A stretch of 32,590 bases of DNA from Psychrobacillus sp. OK032 (GCF_900111345.1 NZ_FOGY01000014.1:1-32590), one strand, 5' to 3'. Positions 7,423 through 14,827 are shown, counted from the first letter of the stretch. Numbers and translations: made by a program. The notes: a model not told the origin generated them from the sequence alone.

Positions 7423-9135
7423 GTGAAGAAATGGAATTTTTTATCGATCATCATTATTTTAGCTGTTTTTATGATGATAATGCCAAGTAATAACAGTGCT
7501 GCTTCCCTGTCAGAAGCAGAGAAATTGGTTCAAAAAGCGGAAAATGCTGCAACCGCATTAAAATGGGAAATCTCTTTAGAGCATCGAAAAACAATGTATG
7601 CAGATCCTGTTTCATTACCCAATATGAAATTATACAATACGACAAAAGTTGCTAGCCAATTAGCATACCAAGCAATTAAAACGTTGCCAGTTCAAGAAAA
7701 AGCGAAATTAACGAAAAGAATGGAAAGCAACGTAGATATCCATTTAAACAGGTCTATGGCTTATATTGACGCTATCACGTCCGGTAAGAAGATCATGGTT
7801 AAAACAGATAACTTATATGAAGCGTATCGATTGAATCCGCTAAGCGATCAAACCGAAAAGGCTTATCATGATCTATCTAGTGAGATTAGAAAGCAAGCGA
7901 TCTTACTATACCGTGTATATGGGAAGTCAACAAGAGATGCGATCTTAGATAAATATAAAAGCCCAGGGGAGAAAGCTAGAGAATCTACAAAATCGGTCAT
8001 CAGTGTGAAAATGGCAATCGAACAACTTCAACAATCTATTGCCAAAAATAAAAACACGGAAGAATTACTTTCAAGCGTTATGCAAATGGAAACCACAGTA
8101 AATGCCATACAGGATGAAAACGCTAGACAGCTTTTACTTACAAAACTAGATCAAACTAAAAAGAACATTGAAGGAGACAGTCCGCTTGATAAATCGTTCT
8201 TCTACTTATCTGATTTAACTCGAAAAGCTGTTATACATCCCTCTCAGCCTATTATTTATACGTTAAATGAAAATAAAGATGTTTTAGAAATCAACTATGA
8301 AACGCGGAAAGTTCGGCGGCTTACAATGAACTTAGTGCCCGAAACAATTTACTTTCAAAATAATGAGTTATATGTCGCCTTATTGAAAGGGACACGTAGT
8401 TCCTATTGGTGGAAAGAAAATCAAGAAGGGGCCATTGCCATTATTAATACGGCTACTTTTAAATTGGAAGAGCAGTTTAATATTAATATTGATCCATTTG
8501 ATATTGTCGCAGATGACAAGTCAATTTATGTATCAAGTGGTTCAGGGCAATGGGGAAATATCATAGGATACTCAAGAGAAACGCTACTTGAAACGTCAAA
8601 GAGCGACTCCGTTTATGATAAGAGTTTTTTAGAAATGCATCCAAATTTAGATAGACTTTATTCTATTGATACAACTTTAAGTCCAAGAGATGTGGATACC
8701 CACTTAATTGAAGATGGTAAAATAATAGTAGGATATGATTCACCTTATCATGGGAATTACGAGCTGAATACAAATATGGCTATTTCTCCTGATGGAAAAT
8801 ATATTTTTAACGGTTCTGGTGTCATTATGATTGCTACGGAAGCCGAAGCAACGGATATGAGATACCTAATGAAACTATATACTCCTTTTGAACAAATTAC
8901 ATTTAACATGAAGGATGGATTTTTCTATACAAGCAATGGAAAAGGTATAGATGTTTACAATTACAATACTATGGAAAGAGAAAAGCATTATGACATGAGC
9001 GGAAAGATCCAAAACATATTTTATCAAAACGGGAAATTAGTTGTTGTTTCAGTGGAAGAATTATATTCTTCCAAACTACCAACTTATGCTATAAAAACGT
9101 ATAACGTAGTAGGAAATAAAGTTATTCAGTATTAG
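7423..9135 (+). CDS. Secreted surface protein: helical SbsC-like domain plus beta-propeller-like domain (paralog 2)
   Basis: 570 aa, collinear with the gene at 5260-6972 over its whole length. It has a signal peptide (FLSIIIILAVFMMIMPSNNSAA), a helical domain (about 30-250), then a beta-rich domain with VIHPSQPIIYTLNENKDVLE, DIVADDKSIYVSSGSG and MAISPDGKYIFNGSG. GTG 7423 was chosen because the RBS AAGGAG (7407-7412) lies 10 nt upstream; an in-frame TTG at 7402 would place the RBS inside the gene. The 85 bp upstream and the terminator are also duplicated, so the unit arose by tandem duplication and then diverged most in the middle of the helical domain (about residues 195-235). Role unknown; a cell-surface location is inferred. 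Confidence 0.75.
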   Translation: MKKWNFLSIIIILAVFMMIMPSNNSAASLSEAEKLVQKAENAATALKWEISLEHRKTMYADPVSLPNMKLYNTTKVASQLAYQAIKTLPVQEKAKLTKRMESNVDIHLNRSMAYIDAITSGKKIMVKTDNLYEAYRLNPLSDQTEKAYHDLSSEIRKQAILLYRVYGKSTRDAILDKYKSPGEKARESTKSVISVKMAIEQLQQSIAKNKNTEELLSSVMQMETTVNAIQDENARQLLLTKLDQTKKNIEGDSPLDKSFFYLSDLTRKAVIHPSQPIIYTLNENKDVLEINYETRKVRRLTMNLVPETIYFQNNELYVALLKGTRSSYWWKENQEGAIAIINTATFKLEEQFNINIDPFDIVADDKSIYVSSGSGQWGNIIGYSRETLLETSKSDSVYDKSFLEMHPNLDRLYSIDTTLSPRDVDTHLIEDGKIIVGYDSPYHGNYELNTNMAISPDGKYIFNGSGVIMIATEAEATDMRYLMKLYTPFEQITFNMKDGFFYTSNGKGIDVYNYNTMEREKHYDMSGKIQNIFYQNGKLVVVSVEELYSSKLPTYAIKTYNVVGNKVIQY

Positions 9136-9202
9136 TAATGGTAAATTTGTGCAGTTAATTTAGGGTATAGTCATAGAAAATACAATATAAGATCACATAG
9201 AA

Positions 9203-9240
9203 TAGGGTACCAATCGGATAATGATAGGTACTCTTCTTTT
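9203..9240 (+). terminator. Rho-independent terminator after surface paralog 2
   Basis: Stem AGGGTACCAATC/GATAGGTACTCT with a T-rich tail (TCTTTTTAT). Confidence 0.7.
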
Positions 9241-9408
9241 TATCCTATTTTTAGCGTGCAATAAGGCGAACGAAAAAAAGGAAGGGTAACGAGTGTTCAT
9301 GTGCTTTGAAAACTATTACAAACAATAACATCATGTAACACAACAAAAGAACTCACCTTCAAAAGAGGCCTATTTAAATAACATGTCTATTTGACAAGTC
9401 ATATACAA

Positions 9409-9609
9409 CTAAATTAGATTATCGGTAGAGGGTTTTGTCATTTCGCTAACTTTTTCAGTTAAGTCGTTCAGCTTTTTATCTATGCGGTCAAACCCCTTGT
9501 TCATGCCGTCCAGATCTTCATCGAGTTTGCTATCCATCTTACCAAGAGTACTATCCATCTCACGCAATAATGCTAAAATCTTTTCACTATTTATCTTCTC
9601 TGTTTCCAT
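9409..9609 (-). CDS. Small coiled-coil protein (66 aa)
   Basis: Highly charged and helical throughout, with heptad-like spacing: SEKILALLREMDSTLGKMD, then KKLNDLTEKVSEM. There is no membrane segment. It resembles short XhlA-like or t-SNARE-like coiled coils, but no family can be named. ATG 9609 was chosen because AGGAGGTGA lies 9 nt upstream on the - strand; a TTG at 9615 overlaps that RBS. It is in the repeat-free stretch between the surface paralogs and the lipoprotein, in reverse orientation, with no terminator seen. Confidence 0.6.
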   Translation of the reverse strand: METEKINSEKILALLREMDSTLGKMDSKLDEDLDGMNKGFDRIDKKLNDLTEKVSEMTKPSTDNLI

Positions 9610-9888
9610 TTGCAATCACCTCCTATTCAATATAAGAGAATTCATCAGGAATATCATATGATGTAGATAAGGGCTTGTGAGAGACTTTTTACTTTATCTT
9701 TATGAATAATTTACCCCTACTATTTGCCTCTAAACGCAGTATTTCTGATAAGTTATCATTTTATCGATAGTAGCAAAATTAACTAGGTTTTTGATAGGTG
9801 AAGTCAACTGTCGTTTTTGAATATCATCACTAGGACACAAATATATGGTACGCCGGAAAATTAAACAATGAACCGGAGGAGTTGAATT

Positions 9889-10233
9889 ATGAAAAGAGGG
9901 TTACTATATTGTTTTTGTCTTATCTTCTTGGGTGCTTGTAACCATTACAGTGAACCTTTAATAGAGGGTGAAATGGTTAAACTCATAATTGAATGTAAAG
10001 ATGGTGAAACGATTGAGATTAATGATCAGAAAATCATCAATAAAGTGCTTAAGGAAATCAACCGATCAAGAAGAGAAGATACACAAGAAATGGAGTTCTC
10101 AATTGAACATCAAGCCACACTTGAAAATAGCGATGGAGTGACAGAATCCTTCTATTTTTTTAGTGGTGGGAAAGCCCTAGTGTCTGGATACTATGTTCAC
10201 TCAAACATTGATGACTTTTGTGGGAAAGATTAA
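9889..10233 (+). CDS. Putative lipoprotein (114 aa)
   Basis: Short N-terminal signal (MKRGLLYCFCLIFLGAC) with lipobox LGAC, so Cys17 is the likely lipidated residue. The mature part is polar, with a VKLIIECKDGETIEINDQ strand-rich start; no known domain was recognised. GGAGGAG lies 8 nt before ATG 9889. It is probably anchored on the outer face of the membrane. Followed by 107 bp of unannotated DNA and site 7. The 279 bp upstream (9610-9888) show nothing definite. Confidence 0.75.
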   Translation: MKRGLLYCFCLIFLGACNHYSEPLIEGEMVKLIIECKDGETIEINDQKIINKVLKEINRSRREDTQEMEFSIEHQATLENSDGVTESFYFFSGGKALVSGYYVHSNIDDFCGKD

Positions 10234-10340
10234 TATTGGGAAGGGTTACAGCAAATCAATTATTATCAATTAATTTTTAGGACATTAATCAATATAGTGG
10301 CATTGCTAATGTGAACGAATGGCTTGAAACTTAAATGCCG

Positions 10341-10416
10341 TTCTTCAACTAACGAGGTGCTTTACTTCAAGAAGGAGTAAGCCTATTTCTTATTGAACTT
10401 ACGCAACAGGTTCATT
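10341..10416 (+). repeat. Cassette-boundary site 7 (A + terminator + B)
   Basis: TTCTTCAACTAACGAGGTGC (A), stem GCTTTACTTC/GGAGTAAGC (10359-10382) and B TTGAACTTACGCAACAGGTT (10389-10416), partly decayed. First site after the repeat-free stretch. Confidence 0.8.
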
Positions 10417-10434
10417 AATTTTATGGAGGTTTTT

Positions 10435-10662
10435 ATGAAAATAAAAGAAGTAGATAGCAAAGTGATAATAGATGACTTTGAATTTTATGGTCAAATTGAA
10501 CAAGAAAAATATTGTCCGAAATGCAAGTTTAATTTCGTTTATTATGATGATTTTGATACGTATTTTTGTCCTAAATGTAATAGTTGGATTGAATCTAAAT
10601 GTAGTGACCCTAATTGCAAATATTGCCCTAATAGACCAGAAAAACCTTTATCTCGCAAGTAG
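10435..10662 (+). CDS. Small zinc-ribbon-like protein (75 aa)
   Basis: Seven cysteines in CxxC-type pairs: CPKC at 27-30, CPKC at 45-48, then C56, C61 and C64 (SDPNCKYCPNRP). This suggests one zinc ribbon plus a second small metal site; binding is inferred. ATG 10435 with GGAGGT at 10425-10430 is preferred to an in-frame TTG at 10393 that lies inside the B palindrome. Single-gene cassette between site 7 and long repeat LR1. Function unknown. Confidence 0.7.
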   Translation: MKIKEVDSKVIIDDFEFYGQIEQEKYCPKCKFNFVYYDDFDTYFCPKCNSWIESKCSDPNCKYCPNRPEKPLSRK

Positions 10663-10670
10663 TGTTATTC

Positions 10671-10870
10671 AACTCCCATGAAAATTAGTTCTTCAAGAAA
10701 TGAAAAATGACAATACTTAAGAAGACCCCTACTTAATCGTAAAAAAAAAGAGGAGAGCGTAAATAAGTCTATGGATTACGGTTGACTGGATTAAGGTCAG
10801 TATCAGTATTGACACTTCCTAACCATTTTCATTCTCTGTGGTGCAGCATTTTTTTGTGCTGCATGGATGG
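10671..10870 (+). repeat. Long repeat LR1 (copy of 26096-26284)
   Basis: About 200 bp, nearly identical to LR2; the clear difference is an 11-nt insertion near 10712. It starts right after TTATTCAACT and ends ATGGATGG before CTAACGGGTGC, so it sits inside an A palindrome as an extended left arm. It includes an A9 tract, GAGGAGAGCGTAAATAAGTC, and a hairpin CAGCA-T7-GTGCTG (10846-10863). No coding capacity; frames across it are shadows. Confidence 0.8.
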
Positions 10871-10947
10871 CTAACGGGTGCTTTACTTCAAGAAGAAGTA
10901 AAGCCTTTTTTCTTATTGAACTAAAGCGGCAGAAGAGTTGAAGAAGA
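10867..10947 (+). repeat. Cassette-boundary site 8 (A + terminator + B), LR-extended
   Basis: A ATGGCTAACGGGTGCTTTAC, hairpin GCTTTACTTC/GAAGTAAAGC with T6 (10880-10911), B TTGAACTAAAGCGGCAGAAG then AGTTGAAGAAG (10912-10947). Confidence 0.85.
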
Positions 10948-10965
10948 ATGATTATATAAATAACG

Positions 10966-10990
10966 GCCTCATCAAGATACTTGATAAGGC
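10966..10990 (-). terminator. Terminator of the reverse-strand cassette gene
   Basis: Stem GCCTTATCAAG/CTTGATGAGGC read on the - strand, 6 nt past the stop codon of the gene at 10997-11782. Confidence 0.65.
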
Positions 10991-10996
10991 AAAGGT

Positions 10997-11782
10997 TCAT
11001 TCTTTTTTAGATTTTTCACGTTCATTTTTTTGTTTTAGCTTTAACCAAAAATCGGGTGGTTCATAGTTAATTAAAGAATAATCAAGTTCAGCTCCATTTG
11101 TTGCTAACTGAACTAACAAGAATTTCTCCTTATTACTCGGGTGTATATCTGCTGTTTTAATGTTTATAACCTCCACTCCTGTTCGTTTAGGTGTTCCGAC
11201 AACAACAACTTGATTTCCTTTTGTATAAACATCTGTGATATTTGTTTGAAACACAACTATATACAGGTCAAGGTCTGTTTCATTTGCAGCAGTATTAAAA
11301 GCAATACCTACATCCTGTTGAAAATTTAATTCAGCTGAAATTCCAATGGCATAAAAAGGGAATATGCGGTGGAGAGAATAGTGTATTCGAGAAGGAATAT
11401 AGCTCCATCTCCCACCCCAAAATGTGCTATGCCAGTGTTCTTCATATATTGGTCTAATATAGTTCGGTTCGCTTTTTATTACTTTGAAAGGAATTTTTGT
11501 TCCTTTTTTTAACACTTCTGAAATAGGGATAACATCGGTAGGGAAATGCACCTCTGTTCCTTTTTCAAATGGGAAAGGTGAATCAAGAATAGTGGTAGGT
11601 TTAGGTGGTTCGAGGCTATCTAAACGTTGTTCCAATTTGTGAATTTGTTCATGTTCACTTTTATCACTATTCGGTTGCGAGTAAGATAACTCCATCGATT
11701 TTGTATTTATTGACTTACTGTAAACAAATAAGCTTAAAATAATTGAAATACAAATAATATAACCAATCCTTGTTTTTAACAT
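10997..11782 (-). CDS. Membrane-anchored or secreted protein of unknown family (261 aa), reverse orientation
   Basis: An N-terminal hydrophobic segment (residues 6-23, IGYIICISIILSLFVYSK) acts as an uncleaved anchor or signal peptide. It is followed by a Glu/Lys-rich linker with a short coiled coil (HEQIHKLEQRLDSLEPP), then a domain with EEHWHSTFWGGRWSYIP and beta-strand pattern, and a charged tail (LKQKNEREKSKKE). I do not recognise the domain. RBS GAGGTGATT lies 6 nt before ATG 11782 on the - strand. It carries its own terminator at 10966-10990 and lies between site 8 and a lone B at 11841. So it is a cassette whose gene points against the array. Confidence 0.7.
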   Translation of the reverse strand: MLKTRIGYIICISIILSLFVYSKSINTKSMELSYSQPNSDKSEHEQIHKLEQRLDSLEPPKPTTILDSPFPFEKGTEVHFPTDVIPISEVLKKGTKIPFKVIKSEPNYIRPIYEEHWHSTFWGGRWSYIPSRIHYSLHRIFPFYAIGISAELNFQQDVGIAFNTAANETDLDLYIVVFQTNITDVYTKGNQVVVVGTPKRTGVEVINIKTADIHPSNKEKFLLVQLATNGAELDYSLINYEPPDFWLKLKQKNEREKSKKE

Positions 11783-11840
11783 ATTCTAATCACCTCACCA
11801 TATTATCTGCTTTTACGAGGGAGTTATGCGTAAGATTAGT

Positions 11841-11870
11841 TGTTCAACTAACGTAGCAGGTTACTTTAAG
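11841..11870 (+). repeat. B half-site 9
   Basis: TGTTCAACTAACGTAGCAGG then TTACTTTAAG. No A or terminator before it; it separates the reverse-strand gene from the next + strand gene. Confidence 0.7.
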
Positions 11871-11881
11871 ATGGATGGATA

Positions 11882-11914
11882 CCTCTTTCTAATTTGGGAA
11901 GATTAGAAAAGAGG
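11882..11914 (+). promoter_or_regulatory. Hairpin that includes the ribosome binding site
   Basis: CCTCTTTCTAAT (11882-11893) pairs with ATTAGAAAAGAGG (11902-11914) with a single bulge. The 3' arm contains the GAGG of the Shine-Dalgarno of the gene starting at TTG 11925. When folded, the RBS would be masked. No T run follows, so it is not an ordinary terminator. Confidence 0.5.
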
Positions 11915-11924
11915 TGAATTTATC

Positions 11925-12359
11925 TTGAAAAAAATGTATGTACTGATTTTAATCATATCTTTATTTACTTTGGTGTCATTTGAAGCTTATGCACAGCCTA
12001 AAAATTGTCCTGTATTAAGTGAATTAGAGAAAATATCGCTTAAGGATAAAAAAGAGGTAATAGAAGCGTTAAATACTTTAATACCAAAAACTTATGGAAC
12101 TGGATTAGAGGATTTACCTGACATATATACTAAGTGGAATGTAGTAACTGCCAAACCTTTTCCTAAAACAGTTGGTAATAAAATAGAAGAAGGCTATTTT
12201 GGAATGGCTAAAACCTTTTGTGGCAAAGAAATTGCTGAAAAGTCATGGCTTGTACGTTTAGATTTCCCCAAAGCACCTGGAGCTGACTTAGCCCAAGGTC
12301 AAATATTTTTAGCTAAAAGTAAGGAAAAAGGGTGGTTTGTTTGGTTTCGATATCATTAA
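11925..12359 (+). CDS. Secreted protein of unknown function (144 aa)
   Basis: Sec signal peptide (LKKMYVLILIISLFTLVSFEAYAQ) with a probable cleavage after AYA. The mature part of about 120 aa has two Cys (CPVLSELEK and TFCGKEIAEKSW) that could form a disulfide, and ends in LAKSKEKGWFVWFRYH. No known domain. TTG 11925 has GAGGTGAATT upstream, and that RBS lies in a hairpin (11882-11914), suggesting translational control. Single-gene cassette between B half-site 9 and A half-site 10. Confidence 0.7.
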   Translation: MKKMYVLILIISLFTLVSFEAYAQPKNCPVLSELEKISLKDKKEVIEALNTLIPKTYGTGLEDLPDIYTKWNVVTAKPFPKTVGNKIEEGYFGMAKTFCGKEIAEKSWLVRLDFPKAPGADLAQGQIFLAKSKEKGWFVWFRYH

Positions 12360-12368
12360 ACTGCTATT

Positions 12369-12436
12369 TCTTATTCAACTAACGAGGTGCTTTAGTCAAA
12401 AGGAGCAACGTCCTTTAAGACGTTGCTCCTTTTTCA
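12369..12436 (+). repeat. A half-site 10 with strong bidirectional terminator
   Basis: TTATTCAACTAACGAGGTGC (A, 12371-12400), then a 12-bp perfect stem GGAGCAACGTC/GACGTTGCTCC (12402-12429) and T5. The hairpin serves both the + strand gene and the reverse-strand recombinase remnant that starts at once after it. Confidence 0.85.
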
Positions 12437-12437
12437 T

Positions 12438-13032
12438 TTAAAAGTACTTCTGATAGTACTCTTTTCTTAACCTTCCGCTTAACTGAGCATAGATCTTGGT
12501 AGTTTCACTTTTCTCATGCCCCATAAGACTTTGTATGACTTCGGGTAGGAGCACCATTATTCAACAAATGAGTTGCGTAGCTGTGTCTAAGTTGGTGTGG
12601 GTGAATCTCTTTATTAATTTCCGCACGATTGGAGATCCGCTTGATGATGTATCGCATTTGTGCGACACTCATTTTATGTGGTTGCCTTGTTGTCACAAAG
12701 ATAGCTGAATTATGATCATTACGGCTTTCCATATAGCGTTTAAGCCATATATCGCAACGTGTATTAAAATAAACTTCCCTTTCCTTATCGCCTTTTCCTC
12801 TAACGATAGCAGATTGATTGGACCAATTAATATGGTTCTTTTCCAACGCCACTATTTCTCCAATTCTACCCTTCAGTTGATTTGTATCCAGCAATTCCAT
12901 CTCTACATCCTTAAAATAATCAATTAGTAGCAAAGACTGTAACTGATAGGCCTTCAACGTTTGTGACGAAAAGCCCTCTATTCGTTTATCGGATTCAAAC
13001 GAAGACCATGCTTTTGACAGTAACAATTCCAT
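12438..13032 (-). pseudogene. XerC/D-like tyrosine recombinase (integrase), deleted and frameshifted
   Basis: The N-terminal SAM-like domain begins MELLLSKAWSSFESDKRIEG and runs to DTNQLK. It then jumps in frame to GRIGEIVALEKNHINW, so the end of the SAM-like domain and the start of the catalytic domain are missing (roughly 80-90 residues by family knowledge). The catalytic part is otherwise recognisable: Arg in GRIGE, Lys in GKGDKER, HQLRH. After NNGAP a +1 frameshift breaks the frame; the shifted frame continues as VIQSLMGHEKSETTKIYAQL and SGRLRKEYYQKYF, with the His and the Tyr nucleophile, and stops at 12438. All catalytic residues survive but two lesions inactivate the gene. It lies between A half-site 10 and a B half-site, in the place normally taken by the A-B spacer. 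Confidence 0.9.
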
Positions 13033-13100
13033 TCCCCCTAAAATAGTAATTTTAAAAGGATTATTGCCAACTTAATAGAATTATAGACATAGGATGTTTT

Positions 13101-13130
13101 TTTACTAATGCAGCAGTTTAGTTTAAGAAG
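13101..13130 (+). repeat. B half-site 11, upstream of the recombinase remnant
   Basis: TTTACTAATGCAGCAGTTTA then GTTTAAGAAG. Together with A half-site 10 it brackets the recombinase remnant. Confidence 0.75.
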
Positions 13131-13192
13131 AGTTGAATTAATGAATACCAAAATAGATTTTTTCGTCTAATTGAAAAGGAGGTTAAAGTATT

Positions 13193-13558
13193 ATGAAATT
13201 AAAATTCTTATATTTAACTATAACAGTATTTTCGATAGGGATAATCATTGGTTGTACAAATAAACAAGTTATAGAAGAAAATACAAATGATACGGATAAT
13301 TATGGAGACGTAAGGGCAGTAGCATGGGAATTTATAAATGAAAAAGGTTGGAATGACAGGGCTAAAGAAGATTGGCAAAGTGCGAAAGTGAAAAAAACGA
13401 TTGCTGATAATAGCTATGAATTGTTGGATAAAACTTATGATGGAAAAGAGGTGTTAACCGTTTCTTTTGAAGATAAAAATAGTGTTGTAATCGGTACACC
13501 TTCAATCCTCGTTGACCCCGATTCCAATGAAGTAATTGGCTATATGCCAAGTGAATAA
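13193..13558 (+). CDS. Putative lipoprotein (121 aa)
   Basis: Signal peptide with lipobox IIGC (Cys21), then a polar mature region: VRAVAWEFINEKGWNDRAKE (helix) and strands around TVSFEDKNSVVIGTPSILVD, with an EVIGYMPSE end. The helix-strand pattern with a VDPDSNEVIGY turn recalls small PepSY-type lipoproteins, but I cannot confirm it. AAAGGAGGT lies 11 nt before ATG 13193. The last 156 bp plus the following B site are duplicated at 31312-31509. Single-gene cassette. Confidence 0.75.
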   Translation: MKLKFLYLTITVFSIGIIIGCTNKQVIEENTNDTDNYGDVRAVAWEFINEKGWNDRAKEDWQSAKVKKTIADNSYELLDKTYDGKEVLTVSFEDKNSVVIGTPSILVDPDSNEVIGYMPSE

Positions 13559-13566
13559 ATTAACTG

Positions 13567-13600
13567 TTATTAAACTAACGAAGCAGGTTAGTTCAATAAG
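13567..13600 (+). repeat. B half-site 12
   Basis: TTATTAAACTAACGAAGCAG then GTTAGTTCAATAAG, 8 nt past the lipoprotein stop, with no A or terminator. The same junction is found at 31476-31509. Confidence 0.8.
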
Positions 13601-13645
13601 AAGGGTATTTTGCAATTGTGTCGAATAAGTTAATATATGTAAAAT

Positions 13646-13726
13646 ATTGAACAAAAGGGGTGCTTTACTTCAAGTCTGGGGGTTGCACTTTTTTCTTGAA
13701 CCAACGCAGCAGGTTTATTCAATAAG
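13646..13726 (+). repeat. Cassette-boundary site 13 (decayed A + B)
   Basis: ATTGAACAAAAGGGGTGCTT (A), degenerate centre, then B TTGAACCAACGCAGCAGGTT and TATTCAATAAG (13695-13726). Only 45 bp without a gene separate it from B half-site 12. Confidence 0.7.
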
Positions 13727-13829
13727 CACTATTATGTGAAACGTGGAGAAACTACCTACAAAATAGATTGTAGATGAACAAAATATGGTAGTTTTTTTAT
13801 AAAGAAATATAAAATGGAGGTTGTTCTTA

Positions 13830-14027
13830 ATGGAAAAAAAGAAAGTAATAAATGTTCCTGAATCTATTTTATTAGTTAGCTCCTTTTTTATGTTTATTTT
13901 CATTTCTAAATATTTGGTATTTATACCTGAGTTAGAATACTTTTTTGAAAGAGATTCCTTATGGTTTGCTTTCCCCCTTATTACATTAATAATAGGAATC
14001 TATTCTTTTCTGAATAGAGAGATTTAA
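13830..14027 (+). CDS. Small membrane protein, two spans (65 aa)
   Basis: Two hydrophobic helices: ESILLVSSFFMFIFISKYLV (about 10-30) and FAFPLITLIIGIYSFL (about 46-61), joined by an acidic loop (PELEYFFERD). No family recognised. ATG 13830 has GGAGG 9 nt upstream; an in-frame TTG at 13821 is adjacent to that RBS and is unlikely. A hairpin with T7 (ACTACC...GGTAGT, 13751-13798) precedes it. Followed by site 14. Confidence 0.65.
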   Translation: MEKKKVINVPESILLVSSFFMFIFISKYLVFIPELEYFFERDSLWFAFPLITLIIGIYSFLNREI

Positions 14028-14108
14028 GTAGAATTTAGAATAGCTTCAAAAATCATAAAACCAAAAAACGGTGAATATTTAGGAAGTACAAAAGAAAATA
14101 AATAACAT

Positions 14109-14192
14109 CTTATTAAGCTAACGGGTGCTTTACTTCAAGAAGTAATAAAGTCTTTTTTCTTATTGAACTAACGCTACAGTTTAGTTGAGGAA
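14109..14192 (+). repeat. Cassette-boundary site 14 (A + terminator + B)
   Basis: TTATTAAGCTAACGGGTGCT (A), stem GCTTTACTTC/GTAATAAAGT with T6, B TTGAACTAACGCTACAGTTT then AGTTGAGGAA (14159-14192). Confidence 0.85.
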
Positions 14193-14240
14193 ATAATAAT
14201 ACATTTAACGACGGAAATGTATGAAGGCACTCGCAATATA

Positions 14241-14276
14241 AAACCGCAAGTGGGGAAATACATTCTCTTGCGGTTT
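14241..14276. other. Perfect 10-bp inverted repeat in the leader of the next gene
   Basis: AAACCGCAAG (14241-14250) and CTTGCGGTTT (14267-14276), loop 16 nt, about 90 bp before GTG 14368. No T run on the + strand. Could be a regulatory fold or an old terminator. Confidence 0.4.
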
Positions 14277-14367
14277 GCAACGGTTGCTTATTCTCAACAA
14301 ATGTAACCTATGATAGTCTTAGGTAATCAAGATTTACCAGTTTTATTTAGAAGGGAGGCAGAAAGAA

Positions 14368-14637
14368 GTGCTTATTGAAATATTAGCTAATATTGGTTTG
14401 ACGATTAGTGGATTCATTCGTGGGATGCCAAAGGAAGAAAAAATTAATAGAAACATTGATATACTAAAAACAACAGAGTGGTTTCATAACGTTTATCAAG
14501 AAAATGAAGAGTTCTTCTTAAAAGATGATACAGTTCGTTATATTATCGGATGGAACAATGTTGATAAGTCATTAAGAAGTGAAAAAAGAACAAATAAGTT
14601 ACGTGTAAAAATATTGGATGCCTTAGATGACAGATAG
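14368..14637 (+). CDS. Small protein of unknown function (89 aa)
   Basis: Starts with a short hydrophobic helix (LIEILANIGLTISGFIRGM) followed by a charged helical part (KTTEWFHNVYQENEEFFLKD, then VRYIIGWNNVDKSLRSEKRT). No domain recognised. GTG 14368 with GGGAGG (14353-14358) upstream. Cassette between site 14 and B half-site 15. Confidence 0.6.
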   Translation: MLIEILANIGLTISGFIRGMPKEEKINRNIDILKTTEWFHNVYQENEEFFLKDDTVRYIIGWNNVDKSLRSEKRTNKLRVKILDALDDR

Positions 14638-14797
14638 TAGTTTAATTGAAAAATTGTTATAAGCAATATGACTTCCTAATGCAGAAGCCCCATTATTAGG
14701 ATTAATATCAACATTAATCTTTAACAGAGCCTATCATAAAGAAAAGTCCTACTTCATCAAATAATGTGGTGCGATTCTTCAATAGAGCAATCGCTAT

Positions 14798-14827
14798 TTT
14801 CATTAACGAAGCAGTTTAGTTGAAGAT
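14798..14827 (+). repeat. B half-site 15
   Basis: TTTCATTAACGAAGCAGTTT then AGTTGAAGATGG, preceded by a hairpin GCGATT/AATCGC and TATTTT (14771-14800) that takes the place of the terminator. Confidence 0.75.

Noticed and set aside
9409..9609. Phage holin/haemolysin XhlA as a name for the coiled-coil protein
   Set aside because: XhlA has a C-terminal membrane helix; this protein has none.
10671..10870. LR as an IS element or classical MITE
   Set aside because: No transposase and no clear terminal inverted repeats or target duplication; all copies are at the same point of site A, which argues against independent insertions.
10803..11000. Reverse-strand frame of 65 aa, and the similar one at 26218-26412
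   Set aside because: Both are translations of the same non-coding repeat LR and terminator; no RBS, and the shared ends come from the repeat itself.
12496..12927. Forward frames opposite the recombinase
   Set aside because: They are on the complement of a clearly recognisable recombinase and have no RBS.
13101..13130. dif-like XerC/XerD chromosome-dimer site
   Set aside because: The palindromes lack the 11-6-11 dif sequence known from Bacillus (ACTTCCTA...TATGTAAA) and occur in dozens of copies.
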